Below, one piece after another: positions 17,424 through 24,218 of a DNA stretch of 24,700 nt (position 1 is its first letter; each line of letters begins with the position of its first letter). The notes under the pieces were generated by a model. That model saw only the letters and a list, made by a program, of their open reading frames with translations, was not told where the DNA came from and searched no databases. This DNA comes from CAZMVU01 sp964569295 (GTDB lineage Bacteria > Hydrogenedentota > Hydrogenedentia > Hydrogenedentales > JAGMZX01): positions 1 to 24,700 of the forward strand of contig CAZMVU010000052.1 of the NCBI GenBank assembly GCA_964569295.1, in the 5' to 3' direction. Both the position numbers and the translations under genes were made by a program.

Positions 17424-18599
17424 TCACTGTCCCTCGTCGGCCGTGAAGTGCTCGCGAAACAGCCTGGCCCGCTCCGTATTGAGGGCCACAGCATCCTGGC
17501 AATCGCCAATGGCCAACTCGAGGTGGGCCCGTTGTGCGCGCAGGAGCAAGGCGTTCAAAGGCACTTCCCCGGGCGTGACAAAGCCCCCCGCCACCCCAAG
17601 GCGCAGGGAGGAGAGAATCTCGAGCGCCTCGTTAAAGTCAAGCAGATGCGCCCCGCTGGCTATGCCGCGCGCCCGGCCGATGCGGTCTTCCAGCCCGACG
17701 GGCGTCGCACCAAGCAAACTCTCGCGGGCGTTGGCCTCGTCTTCAAGCAGGTCTTGGGCCTGGTGGCGCAGGTGAAAAGCGATCTCCGCTTCGGACTGGC
17801 CGAGCGTACGGTCGTTGACCAGGAGAAAGAGGTCGCCGAGCGCCTCGCGCAGATGGCCTGTCACCGCACCGTCAATGTCGCTGCACAGGGACTCCGAAAG
17901 GGCCTTGGCCTCTTCCGCGCCGCGCCGTGACAGCCGGCCATGCTCTTTGCCGGCCGCTTCCGTGTTCACGCCGGCCTTCACGCCCAACAGGGAAAACCGC
18001 TGATGCCGGACCTTCCCGCTCGCCTCGTCGAGGCGCCCCATTTCGCGTAAGCAGGGCAGGTGCAGCAGCATGCCGGCCTTCAAGCCGGTGCCTACCTGGT
18101 CGACCGAGGCCGTTAAAAAGCCGAGTTTGCTGTCGTAGGCATAGTCGAGCGCCGTGGTGAGCCGATCATCGAGTTGGCCGAGTTTCTGCCAGCCTTCCTC
18201 GCAGCGCAACCCGGGTGCAAGCAAACGCAGACACAGGTGATCGTCGGCATTGATCATGATGGACAGGCACTGGTCCTCGGACACAAAAACGCTGCGGCCA
18301 TCGCGTTCGCCGAGCATGGCAGGCACGATGAGCCGGCGCTCAGCAAGAAGGCGCACTTCACGCGAGGTCAAGTCGGCCAAGGCGTAGTGGGCGCCGCCGG
18401 ACAGAATATCGAGATCTTCCAGTGCGGTGAGCACACGCCGCCCCACCTGGCGGCGTTCCTCCGGCGTACACCGGCCAGGGAACGGAAAGTCCGCCAGATT
18501 GCGGGCCAAACTAAGGTGCATGAGCACGGCCGAAGCCTGGACGCTGGCACCGCCGCTGCACCAGGCAGGAGACTTGCTAATGGGACTTTCTACCAGCAT
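17424..18599 (-). CDS. mcsB: McsB-like protein with degenerate phosphagen-kinase active site
   Basis: The 391-residue protein aligns along its length with McsB, the protein arginine kinase that marks proteins for ClpC, but key residues are changed. The N-terminal S-S-R-I-R-L-A-R-N motif reads L-M-H-L-S-L-A-R-N (His28 and Ser30 for the two arginines). N-E-E-D-H-I-R reads N-A-D-D-H-L-C (Cys123 for Arg). The T-S-C-P-T-N-V-G-T-G-L-R motif reads T-A-S-V-D-Q-V-G-T-G-L-K (Ser165 for Cys, Lys174 for Arg). R-G-I-Y-G-E-G-S-E reads G-A-V-T-G-H-L-R-E (His249 for Glu). About 38 extra residues precede that last motif. The R-D-x-x-R-A phosphoarginine pocket reads L-N-T-E-R-A. These comparisons use the Bacillus subtilis protein from memory. 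The frame is intact and sits between mcsA (four bases upstream) and clpC, so it is probably a working adaptor or pseudokinase and not a decaying gene. Confidence 0.85.
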   Translation of the reverse strand: MLVESPISKSPAWCSGGASVQASAVLMHLSLARNLADFPFPGRCTPEERRQVGRRVLTALEDLDILSGGAHYALADLTSREVRLLAERRLIVPAMLGERDGRSVFVSEDQCLSIMINADDHLCLRLLAPGLRCEEGWQKLGQLDDRLTTALDYAYDSKLGFLTASVDQVGTGLKAGMLLHLPCLREMGRLDEASGKVRHQRFSLLGVKAGVNTEAAGKEHGRLSRRGAEEAKALSESLCSDIDGAVTGHLREALGDLFLLVNDRTLGQSEAEIAFHLRHQAQDLLEDEANARESLLGATPVGLEDRIGRARGIASGAHLLDFNEALEILSSLRLGVAGGFVTPGEVPLNALLLRAQRAHLELAIGDCQDAVALNTERARLFREHFTADEGQ

Positions 18600-18603
18600 G
18601 GTC

Positions 18604-19116
18604 TTAGTCCGTTTCCGTTATGGCAAGGCCAGTTTCGAGTTCGCTGATTTCGTCGCGCAGTTTTGCGGCCTCCTCGTATTTTTCACGCCGCAGCAAACTG
18701 CGCAACAAGGTGCGCTTGGTCTGCATGTCAGCGCGCAAGCGTGCACGGGCGTCGTCCAACTCGGGATTCTTGCCCCGGTGTACAAGCGTACACTGGCGCT
18801 CCCGCAGCATATCCTCAATAGGTTCCCTGAAGTTGGCGTAGCACTGATTGCACCCTACGTAACCGTGCTCAAGTACACAACCCAGGAGCGTGCCGCAAGT
18901 GTCGCACCGCTGCTCGTGCGCGGGTTCGCGCACGGCGCTCTGGACCGCGGCCCGACGGGGCGCATTGGGCGCGCCGGTGAGTTCGAAACCGGTCGCCCGG
19001 CTCTCCTGGTACTGCGCCATGCATTCCTCGCAAAGGTAACGATCCGTTACTTTTCCGTCCACCACTTCCGCGTAGCGGGCCGTGGCGAGGTTCTTATGAC
19101 AACGCTGGCACAACAT
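18604..19116 (-). CDS. mcsA: McsA-like zinc protein, partner of McsB and ClpC
   Basis: This 170-residue protein matches McsA, the zinc-binding activator of McsB and adaptor of ClpC. Four CxxC pairs are visible: Cys3/6, Cys29/32, Cys71/74 and Cys89/92, enough for two zinc sites. A UVR motif closes the protein (RREKYEEAAKLRDEISELE, about 143-161), very like the UVR segment in the ClpC of this window. Length is usual. AGAGG lies eight bases before the ATG at 19116. It is the first gene of the minus-strand string, and the mcsB-like gene begins four bases after its stop. No CtsR gene lies upstream, unlike the Firmicutes operon, so regulation probably differs. All zinc ligands are kept although the partner kinase looks inactive. 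Confidence 0.92.
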   Translation of the reverse strand: MLCQRCHKNLATARYAEVVDGKVTDRYLCEECMAQYQESRATGFELTGAPNAPRRAAVQSAVREPAHEQRCDTCGTLLGCVLEHGYVGCNQCYANFREPIEDMLRERQCTLVHRGKNPELDDARARLRADMQTKRTLLRSLLRREKYEEAAKLRDEISELETGLAITETD

Positions 19117-19135
19117 GACTTTTACCTCTGATTGC

Positions 19136-19164
19136 AGTATACCATTCCGGTCTCACGCAGTCTA
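19136..19164 (-). promoter_or_regulatory. Candidate promoter for the mcsA-to-lpxC string
   Basis: On the minus strand TAGACT (19159-19164) and TATACT (19136-19141) are 17 bases apart, about 20 bases before the mcsA start. This is a good match to a housekeeping sigma-70 promoter by eye. Confidence 0.55.
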
Positions 19165-19373
19165 CCGGCCCCTTGGCCCCCGGCCACCCTATTGGGTGGG
19201 AATCCTTAAGCACTTTACGCACTTCGCGAGGCGCACGGCGCCATGAGCCCCGCCGGCGGGACCCATACGCCCGAAGCGCCTCACACCAAGAAACAACGGC
19301 ACGAGGCCGAAAATTCGCACATAATCTGTCTTTCTGCTACACTGTTTATACGCAACAAGACGAGGAAAGGCGG

Positions 19374-19412
19374 ATGGGCATTCAACCGCTGCATCCACAT
19401 CGCGAAACATAA
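19374..19412 (+). CDS. 12-codon leader ORF upstream of the SUI1-like gene
   Basis: A strong ribosome-binding stretch (GAGGAAAGG, 19362-19370) precedes an ATG that opens only 12 codons (MGIQPLHPHRET) before TAA. One base after that stop comes the ATG of the SUI1-like gene, which has no ribosome-binding site of its own. The layout suggests the leader is translated to bring ribosomes to the next start (reinitiation or coupling). It is too short to judge by composition. It could simply be a chance ORF with the true start of the next gene misjudged. Confidence 0.45.
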   Translation: MGIQPLHPHRET

Positions 19413-19413
19413 T

Positions 19414-19830
19414 ATGAGTACACGCAAAAACCATAGGGATACGTATACAACGCGCGAAGCGTTGACGGACTCCCCCTTTGCTGCGCTCAGCAAGGCACGC
19501 CCGGCCACCCCGGATGATGCCCATAAGCCTGAAACGCCAACTGCGCCGGCGGAGGCCACGGACGCCCAGGCGGGCGCCGCCTCGCCCGACAGCCCCCCAT
19601 ACAAGGTGCGCAAAACGCGAAAAGGCGCCCTCCCTGTTCGCGTGGAGAAGCGCAGCCGGGGCAAGCTCGTCACTATTGTCGAAGGTGTCGAGGGGGACGC
19701 CAGCGCATTGCTTGCCTGCCTCAAGAAATCCTGTGGTGCAGGCGGAGTATTGCGGGACAACCATGTGGAAATACAAGGGGATCACCGGGCGTATGTGATT
19801 GCCTTGCTGGCCGAACCAGCAGACCGCTGA
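19414..19830 (+). CDS. SUI1/eIF1-like translation factor (YciH family)
   Basis: The 138-residue protein ends in a SUI1 domain (about 66-135), the fold of eukaryotic initiation factor eIF1 and bacterial YciH, which in other systems bears on start-codon choice. Marks are TRKGALPVRVEKR, LVTIVEGVEGD, LKKSCGAGGVL and VEIQGDHRAYV; the last two match the GCGG and EIQGD signatures of the family. Residues 1-60 are a polar, Pro/Ala-rich extension that YciH (about 108 residues) lacks. The ATG at 19414 is chosen because the domain frame is open well to the left but has no better-supported start; it lacks a ribosome-binding site and abuts the leader ORF stop. It is divergent from mcsA, with both promoters in the shared 260-base gap. 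The exact role in bacteria is not settled. Confidence 0.85.
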   Translation: MSTRKNHRDTYTTREALTDSPFAALSKARPATPDDAHKPETPTAPAEATDAQAGAASPDSPPYKVRKTRKGALPVRVEKRSRGKLVTIVEGVEGDASALLACLKKSCGAGGVLRDNHVEIQGDHRAYVIALLAEPADR

Positions 19831-19872
19831 CGGTGCGTTGGAGCGGTCCCTGGGGACGCGCGCGGCGACAGC

Positions 19873-19901
19873 GCGACATGATTTGTGATATCTGTTATTA
19901 T
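19873..19901 (+). promoter_or_regulatory. Candidate promoter for the large beta-helix protein gene
   Basis: GCGACA (19873-19878) and TATTAT (19896-19901) are 17 bases apart in an AT-rich patch, about 60 bases before the ATG at 19960. It is a reasonable sigma-70-like match by eye. Confidence 0.45.
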
Positions 19902-19959
19902 AGACGAAACTACGTGCGCTTCATTGTCTTCTGGATCAAGCTTTCAGGGAAAAACAAGT

Positions 19960-22644
19960 ATGTTGACCAAACGCTTCACACCAACGTTGGGTGCGGGCGC
20001 GGTACTCTTGGCTCTCGGGCTGATGGCGCCGATAGCCACCGCACAAACCCACACCGCCGATCAGGATGCGGACACGCTAATCAATCTCACTGAGTTGCTG
20101 CGTGTTGTGCAATTCTTCAACACCGAGGGCTACCACTGCGAGGAGGGTACCGAGGACAACTACGGCCCCGGCGATGGCGATCGCACCTCTTGCGATTTCC
20201 ATGACAGCGACTACAATCCCGCCGATTGGATGATCAATCTGGGTGAATTGCTGCGTATTATCCAGTTCTTCAACTCTTGCGGCTATGTGGTAGACGCCGA
20301 CGGCGAGGACGGTTTCGCGCCGCGGGGGTGCCCGGGCGAGGGTGAAGGCGAGGGTGAAGGCGAAGGCGAGGGTGAAGGCGAGGGCGAGGGCGAGGGCGAG
20401 GGGGAGGGCGAAGGCGAAGGCGAGGGTGAAGGCGAGGGTGAAGGCGAGGGGGAAACTCCCCGCCCCGCCGAGGTGACACTCCCGCAATTGACGGCGGAAC
20501 CGGGAGACACCGTCGAGATCGAGATCACCTTTGACCCCGGCACCACTGAAATATCGACTTTCTCGTTCCAGCTCTTGTACAACGGCACACTCTTGCCGTA
20601 TCAGGATTTCGCGGCGGGCGCCATCGTGGGGGACGCGGGTAAAGACTTGAACGTGAACCTGGACTTTGGAGGCCAGCTCAGTGTCGAACTTGACGACGGG
20701 ACGATGTCGGGGGTGGTACCCGACAGCGGAGTCCTGGCGACTCTTACCTTCGTGGTCGCCGAAGAAGCAGAATACGACAGCGTGTTGTCGTTACTCAGCA
20801 ACGAAGTAAGCGCTGAGGATACCGGCGGCAACCCGATCTCGCTATCGGTAGGCGCCGGCCAGGTGAGTATTGACTCGGGCGGCGTCCCCGTACCGCCCAC
20901 AGCGCAGTTCTCCGCTTCCACCACCGAAGTCATTCCGGGTATCGCCATCTTGTTTACCGACAGCTCACTGCGCGGAACCGGCACGAATCTCACCTGGGAC
21001 TGGGACTTCGGCGATGGCGAATCGAGCACCGCACAGAATCCCCTGCATCAATACAGCAGCCCGGGTACATACACCGTAGCACTGACCGTCGAAACGACCG
21101 ACGGCAGCCACACAGAGTCAAAGACCGACCTGATCACCGTAAACGCCGGCACCTTGATACATGTGGACGCCGAGAGCACCACCCCGAACCCGGACGGCGA
21201 AAGCTGGGAAACGGCCTATCCCACTATAGAGGAAGGCATCGACGCGGCAGCCACGGCCGGGGGCGGCCAGGTCTGGGTCGCGGCGGGCTTATACGACGAG
21301 GCGCGCGACAACAACACGGGCAGCCTGCGGCTGATGGAGTTGGTGGCGGTGTATGGCGGCTTCCAAGGCGACGAGACCAGCCTCGACCAACGCAACCCGG
21401 CAAACAATATCACGATCATCGATGGCTCCACGGCGCGCGCCGGCAGCAGCGCGTACCATGTCGTCAGAGGGGCCAACACCGCGCGCCTCGACGGCTTCAC
21501 GGTGCGCGGTGGACGCGCCCAGGATTCGACTCTGTCCGCGACCAACCTCGGCGGCGGCATGTTCAACAACGGCACGTCGCCCCAAGTGGCGAACTGCCGC
21601 TTCACGGACAACACGTCAACAGCCGTGGCCGGCGCTATGTACAACGTCGGCGGCTCGGTACTGATCGAGAATTGCGTGTTCGACGGCAACAGCGTGAGCA
21701 ATGCGGACCAGACCGGGGCGGTGGCCTTCGGCGGTGCCATCTATAACTCGAGCGCCGAAGTGACACTGCTGAACTGCACCTTCGAAGACAATGAGGTAGC
21801 CACCGAGGTCGCGTTCACGGGCGGCACCGAGGATCTTCTCTCTCAGGCCTTCGGCGGCGCCGTGTACAACTTCGGCACGCGCCTGGTCGCTATCAACTGC
21901 TCGTTTGAGGGCAACACGGCCAATGCCGTGGGCACCGGCAGCAGCAACGACGTCGGCGCCCGGCCGGAAGCCCTGGGCGGCAGCATCTACAACCGCAGCT
22001 CGGAACTGTATTGCAACGCGAGCCGCTTCGAGGACAACGAAGCCATCGCCAGCCCCAATGACATCTTCTCAGAAGCGGGCGGTGCCGGCGTGTATTCCGA
22101 ACAAAGCACCACCGTGCTGACCAATACCATCCTCTACAACAATACCAGCAGCGACGGCGGCCCGGCGATGTCAGGCACGGCGTTGCTCGCACGAGGCGCC
22201 AGCAGCACGGCACTCACGTTGCTCTCCAACGCCACCGTCGTCGGCAACGAATCCGACTCAACCCTCGCCAACCACGCCGGCGGCTGTTACTTCAAAAACG
22301 TCAGTGCCCGCGTCGTCAACTCGATCCTTTGGGACAACTCGGGACACGACATCACAAGCGATACCGCCGTGACCACCGTGTCCTACTCGAACTTCGAAAA
22401 CGGTCCCGAGGGCGACGACAACATAAGCTTGGCGCCGCAGTTCTTCGACCTGCCCGCCGGCGACCTCACGCTGTCCACGACCTCGCCGTGCCTCGATGCC
22501 GGCCGCGACACGAGCGGGGCTGAGTTCGGCTCGGTAACCGCGGATATCGAAGGTACCCCACGCGGATTCGACGCGGTATCCGAGGACCGCGGCGACGGCT
22601 CGGACTACGACATGGGCGCCTACGAGTACAGCACCGAAGATTAA
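19960..22644 (+). CDS. Exported multidomain adhesin-like protein: paired ELLR-QFFN modules, Gly-Glu linker, cohesin-like, PKD, parallel beta-helix
   Basis: The 894-residue protein is built of clear modules. Residues 1-28 are a signal peptide ending ATAQ. Two short repeats follow (34-54 and 82-105), each with an acidic lead-in and a helix: INLTELLRVVQFFN and INLGELLRIIQFFN. Cysteines lie around them. They recall dockerin halves (Asp-rich loop plus helix) but do not match the classic dockerin pattern. Residues 126-165 are exactly 20 Gly-Glu dipeptides. Residues about 166-305 resemble a cohesin-like beta-sandwich (EPGDTVEIEITF, ATLTFVV). A PKD domain (312-397) carries WDWDFGDG. The rest (400-890) is a right-handed parallel beta-helix with repeated GGAIYN / NCxFxxN motifs, as in choice-of-anchor Q and polymorphic membrane proteins. 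AGGGA lies ten bases before the ATG; an in-frame ATG at 19885 would spoil the signal peptide. It probably acts outside the cell in adhesion or glycan binding; the target is unknown. Confidence 0.88.
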   Translation: MLTKRFTPTLGAGAVLLALGLMAPIATAQTHTADQDADTLINLTELLRVVQFFNTEGYHCEEGTEDNYGPGDGDRTSCDFHDSDYNPADWMINLGELLRIIQFFNSCGYVVDADGEDGFAPRGCPGEGEGEGEGEGEGEGEGEGEGEGEGEGEGEGEGEGEGEGETPRPAEVTLPQLTAEPGDTVEIEITFDPGTTEISTFSFQLLYNGTLLPYQDFAAGAIVGDAGKDLNVNLDFGGQLSVELDDGTMSGVVPDSGVLATLTFVVAEEAEYDSVLSLLSNEVSAEDTGGNPISLSVGAGQVSIDSGGVPVPPTAQFSASTTEVIPGIAILFTDSSLRGTGTNLTWDWDFGDGESSTAQNPLHQYSSPGTYTVALTVETTDGSHTESKTDLITVNAGTLIHVDAESTTPNPDGESWETAYPTIEEGIDAAATAGGGQVWVAAGLYDEARDNNTGSLRLMELVAVYGGFQGDETSLDQRNPANNITIIDGSTARAGSSAYHVVRGANTARLDGFTVRGGRAQDSTLSATNLGGGMFNNGTSPQVANCRFTDNTSTAVAGAMYNVGGSVLIENCVFDGNSVSNADQTGAVAFGGAIYNSSAEVTLLNCTFEDNEVATEVAFTGGTEDLLSQAFGGAVYNFGTRLVAINCSFEGNTANAVGTGSSNDVGARPEALGGSIYNRSSELYCNASRFEDNEAIASPNDIFSEAGGAGVYSEQSTTVLTNTILYNNTSSDGGPAMSGTALLARGASSTALTLLSNATVVGNESDSTLANHAGGCYFKNVSARVVNSILWDNSGHDITSDTAVTTVSYSNFENGPEGDDNISLAPQFFDLPAGDLTLSTTSPCLDAGRDTSGAEFGSVTADIEGTPRGFDAVSEDRGDGSDYDMGAYEYSTED
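20335..20454 (+). repeat. Hexanucleotide repeat encoding 20 Gly-Glu dipeptides
   Basis: Twenty imperfect copies of GGNGAR run in frame, with GGC/GGT/GGG and GAA/GAG mixed. The protein repeat is perfect while the codons vary, so selection appears to keep the Gly-Glu sequence. A similar but longer tract lies in the opposite orientation at 24543-24700. Confidence 0.95.
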
Positions 22645-22667
22645 CCGCCCAGACAGAGGAGTGACAT

Positions 22668-22713
22668 ACGTCCGGCATGGCCAACAACCTGGCCATGCCG
22701 GACGTTTCTTTCT
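22668..22713 (+). terminator. Intrinsic terminator after the beta-helix protein gene
   Basis: A perfect 16-bp inverted repeat (22668-22683 with 22690-22705, loop ACAACC) begins 24 bases past the stop and is followed by TTCTTTCT. It is the strongest terminator in the window. Confidence 0.88.
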
Positions 22714-23057
22714 CCACTGCCCAAGGAAACAGTTTGCAACAGGGACGGACTACGAGTCGTTCGCGGAATGCGCCATCAGATAACGCAACGGGGCAATCGC
22801 CGCGCTCATTTGTTCCCGGGTGACGCGGACCGCGCGGCCTGTCTTCGAGCGCACATAATGTCAGAGTGGTGCGCGTCCACTCCAGAATAACGTCACGCTT
22901 CTGTAACTGACGGTACCTGCGTCGCCGCGAGGCGGGGTCGAGTGCAACGGGAGGTGAAAGACCAATTCGTAGGATGACGAAGCTGATTCGGCCTGATGCG
23001 CCGGCAAGCCTGCTGATACATGGTGAAGCCCGGAAATAGTCGGGCGAGATATCCGAG
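22714..23057. other. Gap of about 340 bases with only a possible gene remnant
   Basis: No intact gene of recognisable family lies here. Minus-strand frames are open for long distances but read as Arg/Pro/Ser-rich shadow except for the short piece at 22750-22854, listed on its own. Confidence 0.45.
22750..22854 (-). pseudogene. Possible C-terminal remnant of a small protein gene
   Basis: A 34-codon minus-strand frame (GTG to TAG) reads like a real protein end: VRSKTGRAVRVTREQ followed by MSAAIAPLRYLMAHSANDS. Just upstream the same frame is closed by TGA, but a neighbouring frame reads LQKRDVILEWTRTTLTL up to the same place. A single-base frameshift would join the two into a longer protein. 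I do not recognise a family. It could also be a chance frame or an intact micro-gene. Confidence 0.25.
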
Positions 23058-24134
23058 CTAGGTGAACAGGAGGGCGAACAGCCCCATGGCCGCGTTACGG
23101 GCAATCCAGGTAAGTGGTGTGATTATAACATGAAATAAAAATATGAAGGCTATAGTGCGGTGTTCGAGATTCGTGAAGGCCCAAAGCGCCAGCCAGGAAA
23201 GCAGAACCACCAACCCCGCCAGCAACAAGGGAAGCGCTAAAATGAGCAACATCAGGTTGATTGCAATCAGAATAAGCGCATAGCGGAACGCCTCGGGCAA
23301 GTCCTCCGCTGGCTTCCCGACAACTTTGTCCGCCTGGTGCATGCCCAGGTACACGGCCAGCGTCTCGCCAGCCACGGTCAGGGTAACGCCCAACATCCAG
23401 GAGACAACCCCGAAAAACCAGGGTGCTTCGCCGCCTGGTTCTCGCTCGTGCGCCGCCCTGGAGGCGCCGCCGGTCCATTCCTCGACCGGAAGCAAAAACA
23501 CGACCAGCATGACCACGCCGGCAAAAACAAGAAAGGGCAGCAGGCCCTTGTACTTGTCCGGATCGGGCGGGGGTGCCGTGCCGGTTTGCAAGCTTCGCAG
23601 TTCACGTAATTCCTCCGTAGTAGGTGGCTTGACGGTCTCGCGCGGCATGGCGGCGGTTTCCCACGGGGCGGGCACATCCCCGGCCTGGCGCGCACAGATG
23701 TTGCACAGGATCCCCTCGGGCGTTTCGTGGCGATCCCAGTCGCCGCGGAAGGTGCGCCCGCAACGGACACACGTGTCCTGCGCAGGCGCATCCGGCACTT
23801 CTTGTCCCGGCTCCGCCCACGGGTCCGCTGACCCCGGCGCATCGCCGTCTGTCCCGGCGATATCCGCGGCAGCGGGTTCGGGACGTTCGCCGGGGTCCGA
23901 CTCGAATCCCGCGGTTTCCCGCTCGGGATCGGGTGTGTGTGCGTCTGCGGCGGCATCACCGTGCGTGGCATCGAAGATGCGCGGCGGGCTCTGTTCATCG
24001 CTTCCGGTCTCGACAATCACGGCATCGGTGACGGTAAACGTCTGCTCGCAGTGCGGACAGAAACACGGGCGGCCGCGGTGCTCGTTGCCCACGTGCATAC
24101 GCCGGCCACATGAGCATTGTACTTGCAACGTCAT
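23058..24134 (-). CDS. Zinc-ribbon membrane protein, function unknown
   Basis: The 358-residue protein has two zinc-binding modules and a membrane C-terminus. Residues 8-29 form the first ribbon (CSCGRRM, then CFCPHC). A long acidic, Pro/Ala-rich linker follows. A second module (CVRCGRTF, then CNICAR) lies near 125-150. From about 198 come four or five hydrophobic segments: FLVFAGVVMLVVFLLP, a helix around FFGVVSWMLGVTLTV, a long one or pair with LILIAINLMLLILALPLL, and a last one ending WIARNAAMGLFALLFT. The domain layout recalls uncharacterised PVC/Hydrogenedentes proteins that start with a CxCG-type ribbon, but I cannot name a family. The ATG at 24134 is the only start before the first ribbon; the ribosome-binding site is weak (GGGGA). 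It lies 84 bases behind the partial ELLR-module gene. Confidence 0.75.
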   Translation of the reverse strand: MTLQVQCSCGRRMHVGNEHRGRPCFCPHCEQTFTVTDAVIVETGSDEQSPPRIFDATHGDAAADAHTPDPERETAGFESDPGERPEPAAADIAGTDGDAPGSADPWAEPGQEVPDAPAQDTCVRCGRTFRGDWDRHETPEGILCNICARQAGDVPAPWETAAMPRETVKPPTTEELRELRSLQTGTAPPPDPDKYKGLLPFLVFAGVVMLVVFLLPVEEWTGGASRAAHEREPGGEAPWFFGVVSWMLGVTLTVAGETLAVYLGMHQADKVVGKPAEDLPEAFRYALILIAINLMLLILALPLLLAGLVVLLSWLALWAFTNLEHRTIAFIFLFHVIITPLTWIARNAAMGLFALLFT

Positions 24135-24151
24135 GGTGTACAGTGTCCCCG

Positions 24152-24177
24152 AAAAAAAATTATGGGCTCCAGCGCCC
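24152..24177 (-). terminator. Weak intrinsic terminator after the partial ELLR-module gene
   Basis: On the minus strand a short stem GGGC/GCCC (24164-24177) is followed by ATAATTTTTTTT. The T-run is excellent but the stem has only four pairs, so termination may be partial, letting some transcripts enter the zinc-ribbon gene. Confidence 0.45.
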
Positions 24178-24218
24178 TCCTGATAACGACGGCGCCTCGC
24201 GCACGAAGTGGCCGCCGT

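Noticed and set aside
19189..19785. 198-codon open frame on the minus strand
   Set aside because: Antisense to the SUI1-like gene, which has a clear domain; the minus frame has none.
20335..20454. Repeat tract as a CRISPR array
   Set aside because: Units are six bases with no spacers and encode an in-frame Gly-Glu linker.
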